The notes beneath the pieces were generated by a model that was not told where the DNA came from, did no database searches, and worked only from the letters and a program-made list of their open reading frames with translations. From Micromonospora violae (lineage in GTDB: Bacteria > Actinomycetota > Actinomycetes > Mycobacteriales > Micromonosporaceae), in contig NZ_SHKK01000001.1 of NCBI RefSeq assembly GCF_004217135.1, positions 6,324,001 through 6,388,000 on the forward strand: 64,000 nt of DNA, in the 5' to 3' direction. Below are positions 43,793 to 51,862 of this stretch, piece by piece. A program made the translations under genes and the position numbers. Within the stretch, counting starts at the first letter, position 1, and every line of letters begins with the position of its first letter.

Positions 43793-44340
43793 TGCACTCT
43801 CCGATCACCGCGGTTTACCTACGTCCCGTAGAACCAGGGCTGACCGTATCGAATTCCCGGGCGGTGGGGCCCGAAACGTGGCCGGGGCTGCCGCTGGGCT
43901 TCGCGGGTCATCGACAGGCATCTGTTCACAACCGACCTGCGGATCGCAAGTGCACGACGCACTTGCGTGACCTGCGGTAATGGGAGCGTTTCCAGGGAGA
44001 TCCACCCGATTGAGCTCTACGAATCGGTAACTTGGGCCGTGACAAGGAGGTATCCGGCCTGCGGAGATCGCTGATCAACCTCCTGTTCGTCACGCAGTGT
44101 AATGTCACAAAAAGATAAATGTGACCTCGATCTCTATTGAACCTACGCAGGCGTAGGGCAGAATTCCTCACATCAGAGCGTGGGCGGCGGGTGCCGGGGA
44201 GGGCCCCGCCGCTCATTGCGTCTCCCCCCGTGCGAGTGACCGGTGTGACATTTCCGCCGCCGTCGCGCCCCACCGGTCGCCTTAACCACCGGTAAGGCAT
44301 GCTGTGCCGAACTCCATCGCCGCCCGTCGAAGGGACCAGC
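43793..44340. other. 548-base gene-free region with several hairpins
   Basis: No reading frame has family support. Besides the SigR promoter it contains: GCAAGTGC-ACGAC-GCACTTGC (43946-43966); AGGAGGT (44045-44051) complementary to ACCTCCT (44078-44084); GTCACA (44104) and TGTGAC (44120) in an AT-rich patch; CCTACGC-AG-GCGTAGG (44142-44157); and GCGGCGGG/CCCGCCGC (44184-44212). The 44090-44175 stretch is much more AT-rich than the rest of the window. It may hold a small RNA or a complex promoter for the MaoC gene. Confidence 0.5.
43832..43857 (-). promoter_or_regulatory. SigR-type promoter of trxA
   Basis: On the complement, GGAAT (43853-43857) is followed by exactly 18 bases and GTT (43832-43834), the GGAAT-N18-GTT consensus of the disulfide-stress sigma factor SigR known from Streptomyces. 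The GTT lies 39 bases before the trxA start codon. Confidence 0.75.
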
Positions 44341-44856
44341 ATGCAGTTCGGTCGCTACTACGAGGAGTTCGAGGTCGGCGCGGTCTACCGGCACTGGCCG
44401 GGCAAGACCGTCACCGAGTACGACGACCACCTCTTCTGCCTGCTCACCATGAACCACCACCCGCTGCACATGGACGCGCACTACGCCGCGACGGCCAGCC
44501 AGTTCAAGCGCAACGTCGTGGTCGGCAACTACATCTACTCGCTGCTGCTCGGCATGTCGGTGCCCGATGTGAGTGGAAAGGCGATCGCCAACCTGGAGGT
44601 CGAGTCGCTGCGGCACGTCGCGCCGACCTTCCACGGCGACACCATCTACGGCGAGACCACCGTGCTGGACAAGCGGGAGTCCGGCTCGAAACCCGACCGG
44701 GGAGTGGTGTCGGTGGAGACTCGCGGCTACAACCAGGACGGCACGATGGTCTGCGTCTTCCGGCGCAAGGTGATGGTGCCCAAGCAGGAGTACGCGGCCG
44801 CCGCGGCCCCCGACGGAGTGGACCCCGAGCGGCCCAGCTTCCCCACGCCACGCTGA
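44341..44856 (+). CDS. MaoC-family dehydratase (hotdog fold)
   Basis: A 171-residue enoyl-CoA hydratase-2-like protein. FEVGAVYRHWPGKTVTEYD, NHHPLHMDAHYA (the hydratase His/Asp region, in place of the usual D-x-x-P-x-H) and NVVVGNYIYSLLLGMSV fit the group that includes mesaconyl-CoA hydratase. ATG 44341 was chosen; an ATG at 44299 lacks homology. It may act with the CoA lyase and acyl-CoA dehydrogenase found 6-9 kb away, but it is not in an operon with them. Confidence 0.85.
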   Translation: MQFGRYYEEFEVGAVYRHWPGKTVTEYDDHLFCLLTMNHHPLHMDAHYAATASQFKRNVVVGNYIYSLLLGMSVPDVSGKAIANLEVESLRHVAPTFHGDTIYGETTVLDKRESGSKPDRGVVSVETRGYNQDGTMVCVFRRKVMVPKQEYAAAAAPDGVDPERPSFPTPR

Positions 44857-44969
44857 CCGTCGCGGCCGGCTCGACCGTCGACGCGCGCCGGGCTCCCTTC
44901 CCACCGCGGGTCTGCTGGGGAAGGGGCCTGGCTCCCGTTTCGGGGCATATGCTGACGCCGGAGGTTCCG

Positions 44970-45485
44970 ATGAGCCACTCCGTCGCGGGAGAGCCGTCCT
45001 CTGCGGGCCGCCGTGCCGCACCCTTGACCACCGCTGTCTACTCCGCCGCCGAGTGGGATCTGCTCACCAGCCTGCCCGCTCGGGTGCTGGTGGCCGTCGC
45101 GGCACCCGGTCCCGGCCGGACGGAGCGGGGAGTCACGGCGGGCCTGGCCGGCCTGGATGCCGTGGCGGCCGGCCGTGCCTCCGACAGCGACCTGGTCCGC
45201 GCGGTGGTCGCCACGATCTACGCCCGCCACGACGGCACCCCGCAACCCGCCGAGCGGCTCACCGACCTGGTGGACCTGCTGGCCGCCTGCCGGGCGGCGA
45301 GCCGGGTGCTGCGGCGGCGGGCCGACCCCGCCGACTCGGCCGCGTACCGCCAGTGGGTGCAGTCGGTCGCGGCCCGGGTCTGTCGCGCGGTGCCCGGCAC
45401 CGGCACGCGCCGGGTGGAACCGCCGACCAGCCCGGCGGACCGACGCTTCCTGGACCGGCTCGGAGCCGCCTTGGACCTGAGCTGA
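44970..45485 (+). CDS. Hypothetical protein
   Basis: A 171-residue, Ala/Arg-rich, probably helical protein without membrane spans. ATG 44970 follows GGAGG by six bases. Segments such as YSAAEWDLLTSLPARVLVA and LTDLVDLLAACRAASRVL look like packed helices. I do not recognise the family. It lies 45 bases ahead of the TrmH-type gene on the same strand. Confidence 0.65.
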   Translation: MSHSVAGEPSSAGRRAAPLTTAVYSAAEWDLLTSLPARVLVAVAAPGPGRTERGVTAGLAGLDAVAAGRASDSDLVRAVVATIYARHDGTPQPAERLTDLVDLLAACRAASRVLRRRADPADSAAYRQWVQSVAARVCRAVPGTGTRRVEPPTSPADRRFLDRLGAALDLS

Positions 45486-45530
45486 CCGGCAGGTCGTCGC
45501 AGCGGGCGCGGACCCGGTCCGTACCCTCTG

Positions 45531-46160
45531 ATGACCGTGACCGACGACCAGCTTGAGGTGGGCGTGGGCCCCTGGCCGGGGGACCCACCGGACGACCCCC
45601 GTTACGACCCGCAGTTGCTGGCGGAGGGGGACCGGCGCAACGTCGTCGACCGCTACCGCTACTGGCGGCACGAGGCGATCGTCGCCGACCTGGACCGGCA
45701 CCGGCACGGCTTCCACGTCGCGATCGAGAACTGGCAGCACGACTTCAACATCGGCACTGTGGTGCGCAACGCCAACGCGTTCAACGCCGCCGAGGTGCAC
45801 ATCGTCGGACGGCGACGGTGGAACCGGCGTGGCGCGATGGTGACCGATCGGTACCAGCACGTACGGCACCACGAGACGATCGAGGAGTTCGTCGCGTGGG
45901 CGGCCGAGCGGCGCCTGCCGGTGTTCGGCATCGACAACCTGCCCGGGTCGCGTCCGTTGGAGACCGGCACCCTGCCGCGGGACTGCGTGTTGCTGTTCGG
46001 CCAGGAGGGGCCCGGTCTCTCCGGGCCGGCCCGCGCCGCGTGCGACCAGCTCTACTCCATCGCCCAGTACGGCTCGACGAGGTCGATCAACGCGGGCGTG
46101 GCCAGCGGAATCGCGATGCACGCCTGGATCCGGGCGCACGCCGGCGCGCCGCCGGACTGA
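45531..46160 (+). CDS. TrmH/SpoU-family RNA 2'-O-methyltransferase
   Basis: A 209-residue SPOUT methyltransferase with the three SpoU motifs: HDFNIGTVVRNANAFNAAEV (motif 1, N and R residues), VLLFGQEGPGLSG (motif 2) and GSTRSINAGVASGIAMHAW (motif 3, forming the knot with bound SAM). It methylates ribose in tRNA or rRNA; the target cannot be told. The start ATG 45531 is close to an in-frame GTG at 45537. Confidence 0.88.
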   Translation: MTVTDDQLEVGVGPWPGDPPDDPRYDPQLLAEGDRRNVVDRYRYWRHEAIVADLDRHRHGFHVAIENWQHDFNIGTVVRNANAFNAAEVHIVGRRRWNRRGAMVTDRYQHVRHHETIEEFVAWAAERRLPVFGIDNLPGSRPLETGTLPRDCVLLFGQEGPGLSGPARAACDQLYSIAQYGSTRSINAGVASGIAMHAWIRAHAGAPPD

Positions 46161-46227
46161 CCCCCGTCCGGTGCCGAATCGGACGTTCCGGCTTGACGTT
46201 CCGGTGGTCCGGAGAGACGGTGGGGAT

Positions 46228-46917
46228 GTGAGTGTCGCGGTGAGTTGTCCGAGATGCGGGGGCCCGGTACGGGCGCCGGATCTGATGAACGCCGACTCAA
46301 GGTGTCTGCGGTGCGGCCCGGTGCCGCCGCTGCACGTGCCCGAGCACATCGGAGCGGAGATTGTGGCGAGCGTGGTGGAGCGGATCACCGCGACCAGCGA
46401 TGCGCCGGTGACGCCGCTGTGGTGCCCGTGGCCGCTGCCGCCCGGTTGGACACTCACCGGGGTGGCGTACGCCGGGGACGACCGGACGGGAGTGCGGGCG
46501 ACCGCGGTGGCCTGCGCGGGCCCGGCGCCACTCGGCGGTGGCCCGGCCGATCTGGTCTTCGTGGCCGAGGAACCCGGAGTGGGCCTGGGCACCCGGCTCG
46601 CCGGGCTGGCCGGCCCGGACCCCGGACCGGAGTTGGTCGACGCGCTGACCGACCCGGGCTCGGGTCACCCTGACCACGTCGGACAGGCAAAGATCAAGGT
46701 CGGCGGGCACCCCACTCCACTGTGGTTGGTGAGTTCGCCAACAGATCGAAGCGCGTACGCAGGCGAGGCTCGGGGAATGTGGCTCCATGCGATAGCCTGG
46801 CCGGCGAGTGCGGGTCACCTGCTCGCGGAAGATGTCGTGTTACACGACCTGACCGAGTGGACTCCGCCCGAGCTCGTGTACGGCGCACCGTCCCCGTACC
46901 TACCCGGTAGAGCTTGA
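46228..46917 (+). CDS. DUF6758-like protein with N-terminal zinc ribbon
   Basis: A 229-residue protein opening SVAVSCPRCGGPVRAPDLM with CLRCG about 15 residues later, i.e. a zinc ribbon (CxxC and CxxC), then WCPWPLPPGWTLTGVAYAGD and a C-terminal part ending VVLHDLTEWTPPELVYGAP. This plan matches what I recall of the actinobacterial DUF6758 family. GTG 46228 was chosen because upstream sequence (from 46171) is not family-like. Function unknown. Confidence 0.78.
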   Translation: MSVAVSCPRCGGPVRAPDLMNADSRCLRCGPVPPLHVPEHIGAEIVASVVERITATSDAPVTPLWCPWPLPPGWTLTGVAYAGDDRTGVRATAVACAGPAPLGGGPADLVFVAEEPGVGLGTRLAGLAGPDPGPELVDALTDPGSGHPDHVGQAKIKVGGHPTPLWLVSSPTDRSAYAGEARGMWLHAIAWPASAGHLLAEDVVLHDLTEWTPPELVYGAPSPYLPGRA

Positions 46918-46930
46918 CAACTCTTCCGGA

Positions 46931-46957
46931 TTGACGGAGAACGGACGCAGATATTCA
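46931..46957 (+). promoter_or_regulatory. Putative promoter before the 52-aa membrane peptide
   Basis: TTGACG (46931-46936) and TATTCA (46952-46957) are spaced by 15 bases in a locally AT-rich gap. A second TTGACA at 46914 has no good partner. Confidence 0.4.
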
Positions 46958-47033
46958 CTGTACGACACCACACTGATACTCTGGGTGCCGCTGCGGTAAT
47001 GGGACCCGGCGCCGCGCGAGAGGATGGCCCGCC

Positions 47034-47192
47034 ATGGTCAAGAAGGTCCTCACCTGGGCCGGAATCGCATTCTTGATCTTCTTCGTCGCCTACCGGCCAA
47101 ACTCTGCGGCGGACGTGTTCAAGTCGCTCGGCGGCGGGATCATGGATATCGCCCAGGGGTTTGGCGACTTCTTCACCAGCCTCGTCGCCTAG
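47034..47192 (+). CDS. Small membrane protein (52 aa)
   Basis: MVKKVLTWAGIAFLIFFVAY followed by RPNSAADVFKSLGGGIMDI and a C-terminal DFFTSLVA, with one span at about 5-20. The frame is short but coherent, has AGAGG about 10 bases before the ATG, and ends 6 bases before the PH-domain gene, so it is likely co-translated with it. I recall similar 50-residue peptides before such PH-domain proteins in actinomycetes. Function unknown. Confidence 0.7.
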   Translation: MVKKVLTWAGIAFLIFFVAYRPNSAADVFKSLGGGIMDIAQGFGDFFTSLVA

Positions 47193-47198
47193 CCGCCG

Positions 47199-48074
47199 AT
47201 GGGCAGCCCCTCCGGTCCACCCTTCGACCCGGACGACCCCGACCGGGAACGCCGCGAGCGTGACACCGAGCCGATCCCGCGGATCGGGCCTGATGACGGC
47301 CCGGGCTACGGGGCCGGCCCCGGTCTCTCCGATGGTCCGTCCCTTTCGGACGACGTCGGCTACGGCGACGGGCCCGGCTATGCCGGTCAGGGCCGCTCCG
47401 GTCGGGGATGGGTCCGTGACCCGGAGGCCGGCTATCAGCCACCGCAGATCTCCGAGGATGAGCTGGCCGGGTTGCGGGCTGACGCGACCGGCGCGGCTCC
47501 TCGGCGGGTGCTGCCCCTGGAAGACGAACCCAGTTCGTTGGTGGCTCGTTACCTCTTCCCCACCGAGCGCTACCGGGGCGAGTGGAAGCGGCACTGGATC
47601 CACCTCACCAACCCGCTGTTGATCGGCATCGCGGCGACCTTCGTGCTCGGCTACCTCTCCGGCTTCCTCGCCGGCCAGAACGTCGGGGCGCTGACCACCA
47701 TCGCCGTGCTGCTCTGGTTCGCGGTGATGGGCTGGGTGGCGTGGAAGGTCGCCGACTGGTGGTATGACCGGTTCATCCTGACCAACAAGCGGGTCATGGT
47801 GGTCAACGGCATCGTCACCCGCAAGGTGGCGATGATGCCGCTGGTCCGGGTCACCGACATGAAGTACGAGCAGACCCCGACCGGTCGAGCGCTCAACTAC
47901 GGCACCTTCGTGCTGGAGTCCGCCGGCCAGGAGCAGGCGCTCCGCGAGATCAAGAACCTGCCCAACCCGAACGAGCTCTACCTGCGTGTCGTCGAAGAGA
48001 TGTACGAGCCGCAGGCGGTCGAGGCGCGGCTCGGCAAGGAGGCCGACGAGGCCAAGGCCGATGACGGTGCGTGA
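47199..48074 (+). CDS. Membrane protein with bacterial PH (bPH2/YdbT-like) domain
   Basis: A 291-residue protein with a disordered Gly/Asp/Pro-rich N-terminus (about 1-95), two spans (about 135-157 and 166-186), then a PH-like domain that opens RFILTNKRVMVVNGIVTRKV and continues MPLVRVTDMKYEQTPTGRAL, the YdbT/bPH2 signature. The PH domain would face the cytosol. It follows the 52-residue peptide by 6 bases. Its ligand is unknown. Confidence 0.85.
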   Translation: MGSPSGPPFDPDDPDRERRERDTEPIPRIGPDDGPGYGAGPGLSDGPSLSDDVGYGDGPGYAGQGRSGRGWVRDPEAGYQPPQISEDELAGLRADATGAAPRRVLPLEDEPSSLVARYLFPTERYRGEWKRHWIHLTNPLLIGIAATFVLGYLSGFLAGQNVGALTTIAVLLWFAVMGWVAWKVADWWYDRFILTNKRVMVVNGIVTRKVAMMPLVRVTDMKYEQTPTGRALNYGTFVLESAGQEQALREIKNLPNPNELYLRVVEEMYEPQAVEARLGKEADEAKADDGA

Positions 48075-48177
48075 AGCTTTTTGACCGAACATCGGAGCAT
48101 CTGCGCACCTTTCGTCATGGACCAAAGGGCCCCTGACGTGGCACTCTGCCATGACAGCAGGGGTCTGGAGGTGGGCA

Positions 48178-48963
48178 GTGGCGAGCAGGGACTCGTTGGA
48201 GGAGCAGTTCCGCGAGTTCGTCGCGGCGCGCTCCGCCGCGCTCCTGCGCACCGCTTACCTGCTCACCGGGGACTGGGCCACGGCCGAGGATCTGCTCCAG
48301 ACCGCGCTGACCAAGACCTACCTCGCGTGGAAGCGGCTCGGCGGGATTGAGGCTGTCGAGCCGTACGCCCGGCGTGTGATGGTCAACACGTCGACCAGTT
48401 GGTGGCGGCGGCGCTGGCACGGCGAACGCCCGACCGAGGTGCTGCCCGAGCGGGCCGGTGTCGACGAGATCGAACAGCAACTTGACCGTGACCTGCTCTG
48501 GCGGCACCTCCGGGAGCTGCCCAACCGGCAGCGGGCCGTGCTGGTGCTGCGCTACTACGAGGACATGTCGGAGGCGCAGACCGCCGCGATGCTGGACATT
48601 TCCCTCGGCACGGTGAAGAGCCAGACGTCGCGGGCGCTGGCCACGCTGCGCCGGCGATTGGGCGCCGACGCACCGGACCTCGCCGCCGCAGCCGGCGTCG
48701 CCGGGCGACCGGCCGCCGCAGCCGGCGCCTCCGCTCGGACGGCGGCTGCCGCCGGTGGCGGGGCCGCGACCGGTGCCGCCGGCCGGACGACAGGCTCGGG
48801 TTCCCGGACCGGACGGGTCCCGGTGGGCGGTGCCGCTGGCACCCCGAGGCCAGGGCGGGTGGCTCCGCGCCCCGTCGTGCCGCGTTCGATCACCCCGCAG
48901 GTCGTGCTGCCCACTGCCCCGGCGGCCGTGCCCGTCGGCACGGGCTCCGGTGAGCAGCAGTGA
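48178..48963 (+). CDS. SigE-family sigma factor with long Ala/Pro-rich tail (third copy)
   Basis: A 261-residue ECF-like sigma factor. Region 2 covers about 5-75 (LEEQFREFVAARSAALLRTA, DLLQTALTKTYLAW) and region 4 about 108-158 (LPNRQRAVLVLRYYEDMSEA, GTVKSQTSRALATL). GTG 48178 follows GGAGG by six bases. A tail of about 95 residues rich in Ala, Gly and Pro follows region 4, absent from the other two copies, and probably unstructured. The partner gene overlaps its stop by four bases. Confidence 0.9.
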   Translation: MASRDSLEEQFREFVAARSAALLRTAYLLTGDWATAEDLLQTALTKTYLAWKRLGGIEAVEPYARRVMVNTSTSWWRRRWHGERPTEVLPERAGVDEIEQQLDRDLLWRHLRELPNRQRAVLVLRYYEDMSEAQTAAMLDISLGTVKSQTSRALATLRRRLGADAPDLAAAAGVAGRPAAAAGASARTAAAAGGGAATGAAGRTTGSGSRTGRVPVGGAAGTPRPGRVAPRPVVPRSITPQVVLPTAPAAVPVGTGSGEQQ

Positions 48964-50228
48964 ATGAGTTCGAGTTCCCAGGCAGGCACGACAACCTGAC
49001 GGACGTCCCGCCGCGTTCATACCAGGTGCGGCCTGACGAACTGGAAGGTGCGGTGCGGGAGACACTCTCGCGCCAGGTCGCTGATGCCCCCCCGCTGAGC
49101 GTCGATCCGGCCGGTCAGGCCATCCGGCGGGCGAACCGGGTCCGGCGTCGACGCACCGCAACCGGCCTCGCCCTCGCGGCGGTCACCACCGTGCTGCTCA
49201 GTGCCGGCATGGTCCAGCTCGGTGACGCGACCAGCCGGGAGCAGTCACCCATCGTGGTGGTCGGCGACCCCGACCCGACCAACCGGCCGTTCCCGACGGC
49301 CAGCATCCCCGCCCCCGTCCCCTCGCCCGAGACGTCGACCGCTCCGCTCGTCAGCGAGACGCTGATCAGCGTCGACGGGCGGCGAACGGTGCTGCGCGAC
49401 GTCGGGCCGGCCGAGCGCGTCCAGCCGTTGCCCAACGGCGACGGTTGGCTGGTGGTCGGTGCGCCGAGCGTCGCCGGACGCACCCTGTGGGTGGTGCGGG
49501 ACGACGGTCTGGTGCAGGTGCTGCTCGCCGGGGCGGGCGAGATCGTTCTGGCCCCGGACAGCCTTCAGGTCGCCTGGCGCGACCGGGGCGATCTGTTGGT
49601 GGCGGGCGTGGTCGGCACCCAACTCATCGGGGCGGCACGTACCCCTTTGCCCGCGCAGGCGGAGCCGGTCCGGTTCGTTGACGACAGCATCCTGGTCCGA
49701 CTCGACCCGGCCGGTGCCGGTCACACCCTCTGGCGGCCCGGTGCGGGGCCGTTGCCCAAGGCCCTCGACAAGTTGAGCCTCAACGTCTACGGGCAGCTGC
49801 CCGACGGGCGGCTCGTCGGCCAGGTCACCACAACCGATGCGGACCGGACCTGCCTCGCGGTGCTCGCCCCGACACACCACCTGGACCCGGTCCGCACCGG
49901 CTGCGGCCCGGACCTGAGCCAGGACGGCGTCGGCGGGGTCTCGCCGGACGGGCGGTGGCTGCTGGTGAACGGGAGGGTCGGCAAGACCGACAAGTCCCTG
50001 CTGGTCGACCTGCAGCAGCTCGGGCCGGGCGCGACCGCTGTCGCGGCCGGGCCGGCGATGACCGGCGCGATCGTGTGGAGCAGCGAGACCGACGCCTCCT
50101 ACCTCGACAGCAGCGGCGAACTGGTCCGGGTCGACGTCGACCAGGTGCGGGCGGGAGAGCCGGCCAGCGCCACCGCGGTGCCCGGCGTGCCAGCCGGCGT
50201 GCGGCCGATCCTGGTGGAGGGTCTCTGA
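48960..50228 (+). CDS. Membrane partner of SigE-family sigma factor (third pair)
   Basis: A 422-residue protein with a cytosolic part of about 68 residues ending in NRVRRRRTATG, one span at about 69-86 (LALAAVTTVLLSAGM) and a large outside domain with propeller-like repeats (WLVVGAPSVAGRTLWVV, LVAGVVGTQLIG, GVSPDGRWLLVNG). GTG 48960 overlaps the sigma stop (GTGA). It resembles the partner at 32507 in plan and basic stop-transfer motif. It likely regulates the sigma factor in response to an outside cue. Confidence 0.73.
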   Translation: MNEFEFPGRHDNLTDVPPRSYQVRPDELEGAVRETLSRQVADAPPLSVDPAGQAIRRANRVRRRRTATGLALAAVTTVLLSAGMVQLGDATSREQSPIVVVGDPDPTNRPFPTASIPAPVPSPETSTAPLVSETLISVDGRRTVLRDVGPAERVQPLPNGDGWLVVGAPSVAGRTLWVVRDDGLVQVLLAGAGEIVLAPDSLQVAWRDRGDLLVAGVVGTQLIGAARTPLPAQAEPVRFVDDSILVRLDPAGAGHTLWRPGAGPLPKALDKLSLNVYGQLPDGRLVGQVTTTDADRTCLAVLAPTHHLDPVRTGCGPDLSQDGVGGVSPDGRWLLVNGRVGKTDKSLLVDLQQLGPGATAVAAGPAMTGAIVWSSETDASYLDSSGELVRVDVDQVRAGEPASATAVPGVPAGVRPILVEGL

Positions 50229-50290
50229 CCACGGGTGACCTGGGCGGCCCAGGTGAGCCGGGCTCACGGTTTCCTGGGTAGCGTCGGGCG

Positions 50291-51163
50291 GTGACCTCGC
50301 GTACCGGCTCCGCCCCCCGGATCGACCTGCACGCCCACTCGACGGCCAGCGACGGCACGCTGACTCCGGCCGAACTGGTCGGCGCGGCCTCCGACGCCGG
50401 GCTGGACGTGCTGGCGATCACCGACCACGACACCACGGCCGGCTGGGCGCCGGCCGTCCGCGCGCTGCCGACCGGTCTGCGTCTGATCCGGGGTGCGGAG
50501 CTGTCGTGTCGCTGGTCCGGCGCGCAGCCGGCGGTGCCGCTGCACCTGCTCGCGTACCTGTTCGATCAGGACCATCCGGAGTTGGTGGCCGAGCTGGCTC
50601 GGGTCCGGGCCGCCCGGGAAGAACGCGGTGAACGGATGGTCAGCCTCCTCCGGGCCGACGGCATCGACGTGAACTGGCCGGACATCCTGGCCGGCGCGGG
50701 TGGCGGCACCGTGGGACGCCCACACATCGCGCAGGCACTCATCCGCGTCGGCCTGGTCGGCAGCGTCCGGGAGGCGTTCGGCCCGAACTGGCTGGGCGAG
50801 CGGTACCGGCTGCCCAAGGAGGATATCGACGTGTTCCGGGCCATCCGACTGGTCCGGGCGGCCGGAGGCGTGCCGGTCTTCGCCCACCCGCGAGCCACCC
50901 GACGAGGCCGGGTCGTGCCCGACGAGCTGATCGCCGAGCTGGCCGCCGCCGGGCTCGCCGGGCTGGAGGCCGACCACGAGGACCACAGCCCGGCCGAACG
51001 GGAGCATGTGCGGGCGCTCGCCGCCGAGCTGGGTCTGTTCGTCACCGGCTCCTCGGATTTTCACGGCACCCACAAGACGGTTCAGCTCGGCGCGTTCAGC
51101 ACCAGCGTCGAGGCGTACGAGCGGATCGTCGCCGACGGGGTGACCGAGGTCGCTTCGGGTTGA
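50291..51163 (+). CDS. PHP-domain phosphoesterase (RNase AM/YciV-like)
   Basis: A 290-residue PHP enzyme with metal-binding motifs RIDLHAHSTASDGTL at about 10-24, AITDHDTTAGW, GAELSC, VFAHPRATRRG and FVTGSSDFHGTHK. In E. coli the YciV relative is a 5'-3' exonuclease on 3',5'-bisphosphate and RNA ends. GTG 50291 lies 6 bases after TAGCGT (50279-50284), a leaderless start. Confidence 0.9.
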   Translation: MTSRTGSAPRIDLHAHSTASDGTLTPAELVGAASDAGLDVLAITDHDTTAGWAPAVRALPTGLRLIRGAELSCRWSGAQPAVPLHLLAYLFDQDHPELVAELARVRAAREERGERMVSLLRADGIDVNWPDILAGAGGGTVGRPHIAQALIRVGLVGSVREAFGPNWLGERYRLPKEDIDVFRAIRLVRAAGGVPVFAHPRATRRGRVVPDELIAELAAAGLAGLEADHEDHSPAEREHVRALAAELGLFVTGSSDFHGTHKTVQLGAFSTSVEAYERIVADGVTEVASG

Positions 51164-51204
51164 TCCGGGTATTTCGCCCATCCCGACGCGGCTAGGTTGA
51201 TCAC

Positions 51205-51819
51205 GTGGATCTGAAGCTGTTCGGCGAGGTCTTCGTGACCCTGCTGGTGATCACCGACCCGCCGGGCATGATGCCGATCTTCCTGGCGTTGACCGGCCCG
51301 CTGCCCGCGCGCGACCGCAACCGGGCGGCCTGGCAGGCTGTCGCCCTGGCGCTCGGCGTCATCGTGGTCTTCGCGGTGGCGGGGCAGACCCTGCTCGACT
51401 ACCTGCACGTGGACCTGCCGGCGTTGCAGGCCGCCGGTGGTCTGCTGCTCGTGCTCGTCGCCCTGGAACTGCTCACCGGCAAGGCCGACGACCCGAGCCA
51501 GCAGGTCACCTCCAACATCGCGCTGGTGCCGCTGGGCACGCCGCTGCTGGCCGGCCCGGGCGCCATCGTGGCCACCATGCTCTTCGTCCAGCAGGCCGAC
51601 GGGCTGGGAGAGTTCAGCGCCATCGCCGTGGCGATCCTCGCCGTGATGGTCGCCGTCTGGATCGTCCTGCGATTCTCCGGCGGCATCGTGAAGATCCTCC
51701 GGCCCGGCGGGATCGAGGTGCTGACCCGGATCGCCGGCCTGCTGCTGGCCGCGATCGCCGTGCAGCTCATCGCCGACGCCGTGGCCGCCTTCGTGACCCA
51801 CTACGTGAACATGACCTGA
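51205..51819 (+). CDS. MarC-family membrane protein
   Basis: A 204-residue integral membrane protein with six spans and the family motifs FGEVFVTLLVITDPPGMMP at the start and ALVPLGTPLLAGPGAIVATM in the middle, plus the C-terminal IAGLLLAAIAVQLIADAV. Despite the name, MarC proteins are not clearly linked to drug resistance; function unknown. GTG 51205 lies 6 bases after TAGGTT (51193-51198), a leaderless start. Confidence 0.88.
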   Translation: MDLKLFGEVFVTLLVITDPPGMMPIFLALTGPLPARDRNRAAWQAVALALGVIVVFAVAGQTLLDYLHVDLPALQAAGGLLLVLVALELLTGKADDPSQQVTSNIALVPLGTPLLAGPGAIVATMLFVQQADGLGEFSAIAVAILAVMVAVWIVLRFSGGIVKILRPGGIEVLTRIAGLLLAAIAVQLIADAVAAFVTHYVNMT

Positions 51820-51862
51820 CGGCACGCGTGCGATGTCGGGGGTGGATGGCAGGATCGCAGGC

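Noticed and set aside
44104..44125. CRP-type operator in the AT-rich gap
   Set aside because: The half sites are arranged GTCACA-N10-TGTGAC, the reverse of the TGTGA-N6-TCACA layout, so CRP binding is not supported.
43926..44342. Gene on the minus strand in the 43.8-44.3 kb gap
   Set aside because: The 138-residue frame lacks a ribosome site, is Arg/Ser-rich, has no recognisable domain and overlaps hairpins.
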